The position numbers were made by a program, and so were the translations under genes. Positions 7,634 to 14,863 of a stretch of 34,890 nt of DNA are shown here, piece by piece; the first letter of the stretch is position 1, and the number at the start of each line of letters is the position of its first letter. The notes beneath the pieces were generated by a model that did not search any database, was not told the origin of the DNA, and saw only the letters and a program-made list of their open reading frames with translations. Source of the stretch: Candidatus Omnitrophota bacterium (GTDB taxonomy: Bacteria > Omnitrophota > Koll11 > Gygaellales > Profunditerraquicolaceae); the NCBI GenBank assembly GCA_028719045.1, contig JAQULD010000003.1, forward strand, positions 1 through 34,890, written 5' to 3'.

Positions 7634-9829
7634 ATGCCCCAAGATGCGCATGCGTTAATCCTGGATTTGTTCCATCATAGCGAACATCTTAAGATGTGCA
7701 TTTTTGAGCAGCGAGAGGCCGTTCCTACCGTAAGGCATTATAATCAATGCCAGGTCAAATTCCCGGAAATCGAAAGGTTATCCGGAGAAATAACTTCCAT
7801 ACTGAACAAAGCGAATAAAAAAGGCTTCCTCGAAGAGGATTATCTAAACGCTTTGAAAAAAAGCGGGCAGATCCTCTGGGACCTTTTGCTTAGCCGCGCA
7901 GTAAAAGAAAAATTAAGGAGTTCGGCGCAAAAGGCGCTGGTTTTGTCCCTGGATGAGGAATTGATTCATATCCCATGGGAGCTTTTATTCGACGGAAGCA
8001 ATTTTTTATGCCTGAGGTTTAACCTGGGCAGGATAGTCCGGTCAAAAGAAAATTCCGGAAACCCGCGCTACCGTGAATTGTCCCTGCCCTTGAAGATGCT
8101 GGTATTGGCAAATCCCACCAATGACTTGTCCGGAGCTTATCTTGAAGGCTTGAATATCAAAAACCAATTCGATAAAAAACGGGACAAAATAAAGATCGAT
8201 TTTAAATCCACGCATATAGACACCCTGTATGTGAAGAAAAACCTGAGGGACTATGATTTGGTCCATTATGCCGGGCACAGTGAATACGACATGGATGAGC
8301 CGTTAAATTCAGGTTGGCTTTTGGATAACGGGAAGTTCGGCTCTGACGATATTAAAAAGATGTCTGAAACTTTATTTTTGCCGAGCCTTGTGTTTTCCAA
8401 CGGCTGCCATACCGCGGAAAACGGGGACAGGGCGGTCGGACATGAGTATCAGCGCCAGACTTATAATCTGGCTCAAACGTTCCTTTTTTCAGGAGTAAGG
8501 CATTATATAGGCACCATCAGGAAGATCGAAGACGGGGTGAGTTCTATCTTCGCGAATGAATTTTATTCCCATTTGATAAAAGGCCAATCCGTTGGGGAAA
8601 GCCTCAGGCTGTCGCGGTTTCGCTTGATGCAGGAATACGGCGTTTCTTCGATATTCTGGGCCAGTTACCTTCTTTACGGGGACCCTGATTTTAAATTGTT
8701 CTCCCAGCCTGAAAAAAAAGAAAGTGTAAGGCGGCGGTCATTTTCATTTAAAAAAATCCTGCTTTTGTCAGCTTCCGCTTTGGTTTTCGCGATGATGCTT
8801 GCTTTTTTTTATTCGCGGCTGCCTTCTAAAAATCCGGACACCTATTTTCTTTTTATGAAGACAGGGGATTTATTGAGAAGCGGCGCGAACCAGGAAGTCG
8901 TAGATCTCTCACTCAGGATGATAGGCAAGGACCCTCAGTTCCTGGCGGCCTACCCGCGGTTAGCCGAGGCTTTTAAAAGGCAGGGCAAGAGGGAGGAAGC
9001 CCTGAAATATTATTTCGAATATTCCATCGCCAGCCAGAAAAAGAATGACTTTAAAAAGCTCGCGGATGCCTATATCGGGATCGGCTGGACATACCAGGAA
9101 CTTGGCCAGTATGGGAAGGCTTTCGATTTTTATTCCAAAGCTTTAAAATTAAGCAAAGAGCGGAATGATTTCCTTAACGAAGCGGTAGCCCTTAGAAAAT
9201 TGGCGGTCTGGTACATGGATAAGAACGATGACGATAAAGCCCTGGAACTGCTTACGAAAAGCAGCGAAATAAACCTGGAAAGAAGGCATATTTACGAGCA
9301 TAAGTATAATCTGGCCTGCGATTATTTCGACCTTGGACTATTGTTTACGAATAAAGACGATTATCCCGCGGCGAATAAATTTTATTCCAAAAGCCTTTCT
9401 TTGTTTAACGGTATGCACTTAAACAATGAGCTTAGCGATTATTATTTTAACCTGGGGGAGATCTTTTTGTTTGAGAAAAGTTATCAAAAGGCGATCGAAT
9501 CTTATTTGCACGGCCTTGAGATTGACCGCAAGCAGGATAACCTGCCAAGTATAGCAAGCGACTATAACATGCTGGGAGAACTTTATCTGGATATGGATAA
9601 TATGGAGAAAGCGGAGGAGGCGTTCAGAAAATCAGAAAGCCTTTGTAAACGGATCGGGGCCCGTCCGGAGCTTGCTTCGGTTAATTTTAATCTCGGGCTT
9701 TTATTCAAAAAAAAGAATAAAAAGAGCGCGGCCAGGGAATATTTCAGGCTGGCTGAGGAATTTTACCGCCAAATAGGCAGCCCTGAATATGAGGACGCAA
9801 AAAAAGAGCTTTTAGAATTGGATAATTAG
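7634..9829 (+). CDS. Membrane-anchored CHAT (caspase-like) protease with C-terminal TPRs
   Basis: 731 residues. The CHAT domain occupies about 95-356. Its catalytic His is in LVHYAGH (His215) and its catalytic Cys in FSNGCHTAE (Cys258), the caspase-type dyad; the domain ends YLLYGDPDFKLF. A basic stretch (RRRSFSFKK) and one transmembrane helix (about 375-393) follow, then five to seven TPR units (about 400-725). The positive-inside rule puts CHAT in the cytoplasm and the TPRs outside. CHAT members include separase-related proteases and Csx29 of type III-E CRISPR, where TPR-CHAT cleaves a sigma-sequestering protein. Here the order is CHAT then TPR, not TPR then CHAT. Neighbours (sigma, anti-sigma) suggest regulated proteolysis across the membrane. 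Substrate and trigger are unknown. Confidence 0.88.
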   Translation: MPQDAHALILDLFHHSEHLKMCIFEQREAVPTVRHYNQCQVKFPEIERLSGEITSILNKANKKGFLEEDYLNALKKSGQILWDLLLSRAVKEKLRSSAQKALVLSLDEELIHIPWELLFDGSNFLCLRFNLGRIVRSKENSGNPRYRELSLPLKMLVLANPTNDLSGAYLEGLNIKNQFDKKRDKIKIDFKSTHIDTLYVKKNLRDYDLVHYAGHSEYDMDEPLNSGWLLDNGKFGSDDIKKMSETLFLPSLVFSNGCHTAENGDRAVGHEYQRQTYNLAQTFLFSGVRHYIGTIRKIEDGVSSIFANEFYSHLIKGQSVGESLRLSRFRLMQEYGVSSIFWASYLLYGDPDFKLFSQPEKKESVRRRSFSFKKILLLSASALVFAMMLAFFYSRLPSKNPDTYFLFMKTGDLLRSGANQEVVDLSLRMIGKDPQFLAAYPRLAEAFKRQGKREEALKYYFEYSIASQKKNDFKKLADAYIGIGWTYQELGQYGKAFDFYSKALKLSKERNDFLNEAVALRKLAVWYMDKNDDDKALELLTKSSEINLERRHIYEHKYNLACDYFDLGLLFTNKDDYPAANKFYSKSLSLFNGMHLNNELSDYYFNLGEIFLFEKSYQKAIESYLHGLEIDRKQDNLPSIASDYNMLGELYLDMDNMEKAEEAFRKSESLCKRIGARPELASVNFNLGLLFKKKNKKSAAREYFRLAEEFYRQIGSPEYEDAKKELLELDN

Positions 9830-9844
9830 AGGGATAATCATTTC

Positions 9845-10759
9845 ATGGTCAAATTAACGCCAAGAAACGCGGCTTTAGCCGTTATCCTGATTCTTATATT
9901 TAAAAATGCTCCGGCGGCGGTCTCTGATAAGGAATATTACGAACGGGGCCTCCTTTTGGCTGTTTCCGGCAGGTTCGAAGAAGCCGCCCGGGAATTTAAA
10001 AACGGGCTTTCCGCTGACAATCCTTTCAGTTCGCCGCTTAACACCGGGCTTAAAATATGCGAAGACGCTAACGGAGGAAAACTGAAAAAAGAAGCCGCAG
10101 TGTTTATTTTCAAAGCTACAGCCGCCGGCAATAAAGGACAGGCGGATACAGCTATCAGTGATCTTGGTTCCGCGATCGCTATAGAACCCGGTTACGCGCT
10201 ATCTTATAACGCCAGGGGCACGCTTTACGGGATCACGAGGTCTTTTGACAACGCGTTGAATGATTTTAACAAAGCCATAACGCTTGACCCTCAATACGCG
10301 AAGGCTTATCTCAACAGGGGGAGTGTTTTCGTAAACAAGGGGCTGTTCGAAGAGGCGATGGCGGATTTTAACTACGCGCTTAAGCTTAATTCCCGTTATC
10401 CCGAGGCTTACTTTAACCGCGGAACACTGTATTTCAAACTTGACCGTTTCAAGGAAGCGGCTTCGGATTTTACTAAAGCGATAGAACTATATCCCGGGTA
10501 TATTATTGCTTATCACAGCAGGTCATTGGCTTACTTTAACCTGGGGCTTTTTGCTCAGGCCCTGGCGGACTTAAATAAAGTCCTGGAGATAAATCCCAAA
10601 CTTGCGGAGGCGTATTTCAGCAAAGCCGCTATTTTGGAAAAGCTCGGCCGGGATAGAGAGGCTTTGGCGAATTACAAAATATTCATAAGCCAGGCGGCTC
10701 AAGGGGACGTAAAACTTATAAGCCAGGCCAGATCCCGGATAGAGCAATTGGGTAAATGA
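9845..10759 (+). CDS. Secreted TPR-repeat protein
   Basis: 304 residues. A signal peptide covers about 1-25 (hydrophobic AALAVILILIF, likely cleavage after APAA). An isolated TPR-like hairpin near 30-60 is followed by a consecutive array of about five TPRs from residue 100 to 290 (for example AKAYLNRGSVFVNKGLFEEA). No enzymatic motif is seen. It lies 15 bp after the CHAT gene and should be in the periplasm, the same side as the predicted CHAT-TPR sensor. It may bind it or its ligand, which is inference. The start is ATG 9845 with GAGGG about 11 bases upstream. Confidence 0.82.
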   Translation: MVKLTPRNAALAVILILIFKNAPAAVSDKEYYERGLLLAVSGRFEEAAREFKNGLSADNPFSSPLNTGLKICEDANGGKLKKEAAVFIFKATAAGNKGQADTAISDLGSAIAIEPGYALSYNARGTLYGITRSFDNALNDFNKAITLDPQYAKAYLNRGSVFVNKGLFEEAMADFNYALKLNSRYPEAYFNRGTLYFKLDRFKEAASDFTKAIELYPGYIIAYHSRSLAYFNLGLFAQALADLNKVLEINPKLAEAYFSKAAILEKLGRDREALANYKIFISQAAQGDVKLISQARSRIEQLGK

Positions 10760-10781
10760 ATCTTGGAATAAGGAGGATGAG

Positions 10782-11126
10782 GTGTTTGAAAAAAGGAAAT
10801 TTGTGAGAATAGCGGAAAATATGAGTATTTCTTATCAGGTTATGCATACCTCAAAAACCGGGGATTTTTTAACCAGGGACATGAGTCTCGGAGGCATTAG
10901 TTTCTATGTGTCTGAGTTTATTCCGAAGGATACGGTCCTCAAAATAAAAATCGACCTTACGCATTTGTTTCTTTCCCTCGAAGCCCTGGTACGGGTGGTT
11001 TGGGTTGTCGAAGACCATCACAAGGAGAGGTATGAGGTAGGGGCTGAATTTTTGAACCTTTCTGAAGATGATACCAGGAATCTCTTCGAATATGTGTCCA
11101 GCGTTTTACGCAGAGAAAAAAAGTAG
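10782..11126 (+). CDS. PilZ-domain protein (putative c-di-GMP receptor)
   Basis: 114 residues, a single-domain protein. The N-terminal basic motif is RKFVR (residues 5-9), matching the RxxxR c-di-GMP switch. The second motif DMSLGG (about 33-38) matches D/NxSxxG. The rest fits the PilZ beta-barrel, ending with a C-terminal helix. Such proteins bind cyclic di-GMP and control motility or exopolysaccharide output through a partner. The start is GTG 10782, chosen because a strong AGGAGG (10771-10776) lies five bases upstream. It is the last gene of the sigma/CHAT transcript (22 bp after the TPR gene), possibly linking that module to polysaccharide control. Confidence 0.85.
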   Translation: MFEKRKFVRIAENMSISYQVMHTSKTGDFLTRDMSLGGISFYVSEFIPKDTVLKIKIDLTHLFLSLEALVRVVWVVEDHHKERYEVGAEFLNLSEDDTRNLFEYVSSVLRREKK

Positions 11127-11239
11127 CCTTCCTTTTCCATATCAATCCATCTTCCGTTAAATTTGCTATTCAGGCGTTTTTAATGCATACTTTGATTTTA
11201 AGCCGTATATGCGTTCGATAGCCTGATAATGAAAGAAAA
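11127..11239. other. Intergenic gap between PilZ and small exported protein
   Basis: A 113-bp gap rich in T runs. A TTGATT at 11192-11197 could be a -35 but no good -10 lies 16-18 bases on. No hairpin followed by a T run is visible. I see nothing definite here. Confidence 0.4.
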
Positions 11240-11557
11240 ATGAAAAAAATCCTGTTTGTCTGCAGCATTTCCATTTTGTCCGTTCTGGCCGTGTCCCGGT
11301 GCGCTTGCGCGGAGGTCACCGAGGCGGCGGTAAAATATACGCAGGTCACAGGAACAGTTTTGTCCTTTAACGACACTAATATCACTGTTGCCGGAGACGA
11401 TAAACTGACATATTCATTTATCGTGAATGAAAGGACTGAAATATCCGGAGAAATAGCCACGGGGGTTAAAGTAAGCGTGGCCTGGACATTACGGAGAACC
11501 AGGAAACATAAAGGCGCCTCCAGAAGGATTGCCATCTCAATTAAGGTCCTGAAATAA
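11240..11557 (+). CDS. Small exported protein with predicted beta-barrel fold
   Basis: 105 residues. It has a clear signal peptide (MKKILFVCSISILSVLAV, cleavage probably after CACA) and a mature part of about 80 residues with alternating beta strands (YTQVTGTVLSFNDTNITVAG). The mature part resembles short DUF5666/OB-like secreted domains. No catalytic motif is seen and the function is unknown. It is separated from the PilZ gene by 113 bp with no clear promoter and is followed by a strong terminator, so it is probably a separate short unit. An antisense frame of similar length covers it, but the signal peptide supports this strand. Confidence 0.7.
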   Translation: MKKILFVCSISILSVLAVSRCACAEVTEAAVKYTQVTGTVLSFNDTNITVAGDDKLTYSFIVNERTEISGEIATGVKVSVAWTLRRTRKHKGASRRIAISIKVLK

Positions 11558-11587
11558 AATATTAAAGTTTTACCCTTAGATAATAAT

Positions 11588-11631
11588 ACCGGACTTCCGG
11601 ACTTAGTGTCCAGATGTCCGGTTTTTGTTGT
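11588..11631 (+). terminator. Rho-independent terminator
   Basis: An outer stem ACCGGAC (11588-11594) pairs with GTCCGGT (11616-11622). An inner stem GGAC (11599-11602) pairs with GTCC (11608-11611) around loop TTAGT. A T-rich tract TTTTTGTTGTT begins at 11622. It ends the transcript of the small exported protein, and probably any read-through from the sigma/CHAT operon. Confidence 0.82.
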
Positions 11632-11678
11632 TCCGGGGACACAATGTATTGTGTCCCCGGAAGAGTGTCCCCGGAAGA
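11631..11678. repeat. REP-like perfect palindrome plus tandem GTGTCCCCGGAAGA
   Basis: TTCCGGGGACACAAT (11631-11645) and its exact reverse complement (11648-11662) are separated by GT, a 32-bp perfect palindrome. The 14-mer GTGTCCCCGGAAGA is then repeated head to tail at 11651-11664 and 11665-11678. Such short, highly symmetric intergenic elements resemble REP/RAYT-dispersed sequences. No RAYT (Y1 transposase) gene is in the window and no second copy was found in it. It could also act as a bidirectional transcription stop. Confidence 0.7.
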
Positions 11679-11685
11679 AAAAGAT

Positions 11686-11714
11686 GTTAGATTAGGCCTC
11701 CCTGAACGTCTATT
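11686..11714 (+). promoter_or_regulatory. Putative ECF-sigma promoter (second copy of the bipartite motif)
   Basis: GTTAGATT at 11686-11693 and ACGTCTATT at 11706-11714 match the elements before the anti-sigma gene base for base. The offset is also 20 nt, while the 12 intervening bases differ (TAGCGTGCTGTT versus AGGCCTCCCTGA). Conserved ends with a diverged middle is the pattern of a promoter rather than of a duplicated segment. It lies just upstream of the propeller gene. Confidence 0.62.
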
Positions 11715-11761
11715 GTATGTAGGAGACGAAATTGAATTCAACTTTTAACAGGGAGGGAGCT

Positions 11762-13321
11762 ATGAGAAGTCAGTGTTTTGTTCTGGTTATCGCCGCGTTG
11801 TTTTTCTTTGGTTGGCAGGATAGAGTTATGGGCGGTGAACTTGCCTGGAAAGACATAAGTTCAGGTTATCTGCAATTCAATACCGTGCTGGTTTGCCCCG
11901 GGAATCCCGGCGCCTTATTCGCCGGCACTAAAAACGCTGTTTTAAAGAGTTGGGATGATGCGAGGAACTGGAGAGTTTCTTTACTGGTAAAAGGACAAAA
12001 TCGGTCCGTGAACTTTCTGGCGGCTGACCCTCAAGATAGAAACAGTTTGTATGCCGCGTCCGGGAACGGGTTATATTACAGCCAGAACCTGGGTAAAAAC
12101 TGGCAAAAGGTATTCCGGGGTAAAGATTACCTCTCGAATTCCTGTACCTGTATCTTGGTTTTGCGCGGAAATGTTTTACTTGGCACAAAATCCGGCTTGT
12201 TCGTAAGCCGCGATAAATCGAAAACCTGGCAGGCTGCCGCCATAAAGCTTAAAGACAGCCAGATATATTCGATTGTCGCTGACCCGAATGAACCTGATTA
12301 TATCTATTTAACTTCCAGCAAAGGCGTATATAAAAGCTGCGATTCCGGAAATACCTGGAAAAGGCTGATTGTGGCTTTTTCAGGGCAAGAGGAAACAGAG
12401 GCCGAAGAAGAGCCCGATCAGGGAAATGAGGAGGCAAAAGGGCGTCAGGCGTTTTTCTTAACAGTTGATCGCAATTATCCGGGGCTGCTGTACATGGCTT
12501 CAGCTTCAGGGATTTTTAAAAGCATCGACAGGGGGATAAACTGGAGAAGCTTGGGCGCTACCGGCCTTGCCCGCCGCAATAATGCTTTCCTGTTGGTTTC
12601 ATCTAAATCGGAATTATTGGCTGCTTCAAAATCAGGGGTATTTTGTTTTGATAACGGCTCCTGGAAAGAGTTACAGTCCAATCCCGGCGTTACGCAGGTA
12701 AATTTCCTGAGTGAAGACAGTAAGGGCAACTTTTATGCCGCCTGCGAAAATGGCTTGTTTAGGACCGCAAGTAACCATCTTACTGAAAAGGCCGGAAAGA
12801 ATACAATTGAGGAGTATTCCAGGAACGAGCCGGGTATAAAAGATATACAGGAGGCTGCGATCCGTTACGCGGAAGTTGAACCGGGCAAGATCAAACTTAT
12901 GAGGGAAAAGGCGGCGAAAAAAGCCGTTTTGCCCCAGTTAAATCTTGGCGTGAACAGAAATGTAACCGATCTTTGGCATTGGGAATCAGGCTCTACTACA
13001 AAAGCGGACGATGATGTGTTAAAAAAAGGCGAAGACGCCCTGGAATGGAGCGTGTCATTGAGCTGGGATTTTGGGGAGCTCATCTGGAATAATGACCAGA
13101 CGTCTATAGACTCCCGTTCGAGGCTTATGGTGCAGTTAAGGCAAGACATCCTGGATGAGGTGACGAAACTGTATTTTGAGCGTCTGCGCGTAAAATTGGA
13201 GCTTGATAATGTAAGCCTGGAAGACAGAAAAAACTGGTCGGAAAAAGAATTGAAGATCGCGGAACTTACCGCCTCATTGGACGCTTTGACCGGAGGTTAT
13301 TTTTCCCGGAATATCCGCTGA
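11762..13321 (+). CDS. Exported Asp-box beta-propeller protein with TolC-like C-terminal segment
   Basis: 519 residues from the ATG. A signal peptide (CFVLVIAALFFFGW) is followed by a propeller region (about 25-345) with Asp-box/BNR-type turns: SWDDARNW, SQNLGKNW, SRDKSKTW, SCDSGNTW and SIDRGINW. The C-terminal 150 residues change style: KAAKKAVLPQLNLG, WSVSLSWDFGELIW, then a helix (SRLMVQLRQDILDEVTKLYF). This is reminiscent of outer-membrane efflux (TolC) repeats and may associate with the outer membrane. ATG 11762 has GGGAGGG four bases upstream. TTG 11732 with AGGAG (11721-11725) is a credible alternative adding ten residues. It is probably under the ECF factor because of the upstream motif. 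The function is unknown. Confidence 0.75.
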   Translation: MRSQCFVLVIAALFFFGWQDRVMGGELAWKDISSGYLQFNTVLVCPGNPGALFAGTKNAVLKSWDDARNWRVSLLVKGQNRSVNFLAADPQDRNSLYAASGNGLYYSQNLGKNWQKVFRGKDYLSNSCTCILVLRGNVLLGTKSGLFVSRDKSKTWQAAAIKLKDSQIYSIVADPNEPDYIYLTSSKGVYKSCDSGNTWKRLIVAFSGQEETEAEEEPDQGNEEAKGRQAFFLTVDRNYPGLLYMASASGIFKSIDRGINWRSLGATGLARRNNAFLLVSSKSELLAASKSGVFCFDNGSWKELQSNPGVTQVNFLSEDSKGNFYAACENGLFRTASNHLTEKAGKNTIEEYSRNEPGIKDIQEAAIRYAEVEPGKIKLMREKAAKKAVLPQLNLGVNRNVTDLWHWESGSTTKADDDVLKKGEDALEWSVSLSWDFGELIWNNDQTSIDSRSRLMVQLRQDILDEVTKLYFERLRVKLELDNVSLEDRKNWSEKELKIAELTASLDALTGGYFSRNIR

Positions 13322-13328
13322 AAATCTC

Positions 13329-13357
13329 TTGCATTTGTGAAATATTTGTGCTAATTT
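13329..13357 (+). promoter_or_regulatory. Putative sigma-70-type promoter of the trxA gene run
   Basis: A -35-like TTGCAT (13329-13334) is followed by a 17-nt spacer and a -10-like TAATTT (13352-13357), preceded by TG at 13349-13350 (extended -10 form). It is the only plausible promoter in the 131-bp gap before a 21-kb co-directional run. The predicted leader, from about 13364 to 13452, contains two hairpins. Confidence 0.45.
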
Positions 13358-13378
13358 ATTTAATCAATTAACCCCAAT

Positions 13379-13421
13379 ACAGCCCTTCCGGCTGTCCTAT
13401 GGCTGTTCACCGGGAACCGCC
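13379..13421 (+). other. Two-hairpin leader element upstream of trxA
   Basis: Hairpin 1: ACAGCC (13379-13384), loop CTTCC, GGCTGT (13390-13395), perfect 6-bp stem. Hairpin 2: GGC-T-GTTC (13401-13408), loop ACCGG, GAAC-C-GCC (13414-13421), a 7-bp stem with one mismatch. A CCTAT linker separates them. GGCTGT also occurs at 13401-13406, so ACAGCC could instead pair there and disrupt hairpin 2. There is no T run, so it is not a simple terminator. It does not match any riboswitch family I know. Confidence 0.5.
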
Positions 13422-13452
13422 TTATATATTAACCCTTTTAACCTATTGAGAT

Positions 13453-13773
13453 ATGAGTACTTTACACTTTTCGGATGCCAGTTTTAAGAAGGAAGTTTTG
13501 GAATCAGAGAAACCTGTTTTGGTGGATTTTTGGGCTGCCTGGTGCGGGCCGTGCAAGATGATCGCGCCTGTTATCGATGAGCTTGCCAAGGAATACAAAG
13601 ATAAGATCAAAATCGGCAAGGTCGACATAGACAATAACCCCAAGACGCCGAACCTTTACGGTGTAATGTCTATTCCAACGCTTATGTTTTTCAAAAACGG
13701 CAAGGTAATAGAACAGCTTGTAGGGTCGCTGAGCAAGTCCGAGCTGAAAAAGAAAATAGAAGAGCATATTTAA
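13453..13773 (+). CDS. trxA: Thioredoxin
   Basis: 106 residues, normal length. The active site is WCGPC with Cys31 and Cys34 after FWAAW, followed by KVDIDNNP and the cis-proline loop SIPTL. It reduces protein disulfides in the cytoplasm, taking electrons from thioredoxin reductase, which is encoded five genes later in the same run (18284). The start is ATG 13453; the ribosome site is weak (GAG only two bases away). It is the first gene after the two-hairpin leader, and its stop abuts the GTG of the next gene. Confidence 0.95.
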   Translation: MSTLHFSDASFKKEVLESEKPVLVDFWAAWCGPCKMIAPVIDELAKEYKDKIKIGKVDIDNNPKTPNLYGVMSIPTLMFFKNGKVIEQLVGSLSKSELKKKIEEHI

Positions 13774-14862
13774 GTGAAGAAAATATTTATCGCCGCGACG
13801 AAGCAAAACGACGGTAAGACCACTGTTTCTCTCGGCTTGATTTGCAATTTCAGGAAAAATTTCAGGAAAGTCGGTTTCATCAAGCCCATCGGCCAGCGTT
13901 ACCTGGAAGAAGAAGGCTTGAAAGTAGACGAAGATTCTTTGCTCATTGAAAAGGTTTGCGGCATCGAATGCGGACTTAAGGACATGAGCCCGATAGCCGT
14001 GGAGAAAGGTTTTACCGAGAATTATATCAGCCATCCGAATAAAGCGGCTATAAGCCGTCAGATCAAAGAATCATTTAACAGGGTCTCGAAACGCCAGGAT
14101 ATGGTAGTGATAGAAGGCACGGGTCACGCCGGAGTAGGCTCGGTATTTGACCACTCCAACGCCGAAGTGGCAAAACTGCTCGGGGCAGGCGTGATTATCG
14201 TTTCCTCGGGTGGAATAGGCAGGCCTATAGATGAGATCGTTTTAAATAAAGCGCTTTTTGAAGCTAAAGGTGTAAAAGTTTTAGGGGCCATAGTTAATAA
14301 AGTATTGCCGGAAAAGTTCGAAAAAGTGAACCGGCTGGTAAGAAAAGGCCTGGGGAGAAAGGGAATCAATGTCCTCGGCGTCCTGCCGTATATCCCGCTG
14401 CTTTCTTTTCCTACCGTAGGTCAAATTCTTGAGGAAACGGATTTTAAGCTTTTGTGCGGAAAAGATTCCCTGGATAATCCCGCGGCAAGGATCATTGTCG
14501 GCGCGATGGAACCTCACGACGCTATCAAGTACATAGTTGAAGACAGCCTGTTGATCACTCCGGGAGACCGCGAAGACATAATCATGACCGCTTTGGGGTG
14601 CCGTTCCCGGGAAAACCAAAAAAGGCTCATGGTGTCGGGGCTGGTGCTTACAGGGGGGATCACTCCCGCGAAGTCGATAATGAACCTTTTGGATGAATCG
14701 CGCATACCTGTCCTGGCCTCGCGCGAGGACACTTATTCAGTGGTGTCCTATGTGCATGACCTGACTGTGAAACTAAAGCCGCATGATACCGAAAAAATCG
14801 ATACAGTGATAAAATTGATCAATGAGAATGTTGATTTGAACAGCATATTAAGGAGCATTTGA
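13774..14862 (+). CDS. BioD-like P-loop ATPase with DRTGG domain (Pta accessory)
   Basis: 362 residues. A dethiobiotin-synthetase-like P-loop domain spans about 1-210, with KQNDGKTT at 10-17 and VVIEGTGH near 110-117. A DRTGG domain spans about 215-330 (GITPAKSIMNLLDESRIPVLA). In large enterobacterial Pta these two modules form the regulatory N-terminus. Here they are a separate protein encoded one base before a short catalytic Pta. It probably modulates acetyl-phosphate formation in response to metabolites (inference). GTG start directly follows the trxA stop. Confidence 0.85.
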   Translation: MKKIFIAATKQNDGKTTVSLGLICNFRKNFRKVGFIKPIGQRYLEEEGLKVDEDSLLIEKVCGIECGLKDMSPIAVEKGFTENYISHPNKAAISRQIKESFNRVSKRQDMVVIEGTGHAGVGSVFDHSNAEVAKLLGAGVIIVSSGGIGRPIDEIVLNKALFEAKGVKVLGAIVNKVLPEKFEKVNRLVRKGLGRKGINVLGVLPYIPLLSFPTVGQILEETDFKLLCGKDSLDNPAARIIVGAMEPHDAIKYIVEDSLLITPGDREDIIMTALGCRSRENQKRLMVSGLVLTGGITPAKSIMNLLDESRIPVLASREDTYSVVSYVHDLTVKLKPHDTEKIDTVIKLINENVDLNSILRSI

Positions 14863-14863
14863 C

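Noticed and set aside
6258..13321. Type III-E CRISPR (Craspase) locus
   Set aside because: No repeat-spacer array, no gRAMP/Cas7-like gene and no cas1/cas2 are present; only the sigma/anti-sigma/CHAT logic is similar.
13405..13417. GTTC-N5-GAAC as a LexA/SOS operator
   Set aside because: Known boxes of this class read GAAC-N4-GTTC; the orientation and spacing are wrong, and the arms fit better as the stem of an RNA hairpin.
13379..13421. Leader hairpins as a terminator or a c-di-GMP, fluoride or guanidine riboswitch
   Set aside because: There is no T run after either stem, and the conserved core bases of those riboswitch families are not found.
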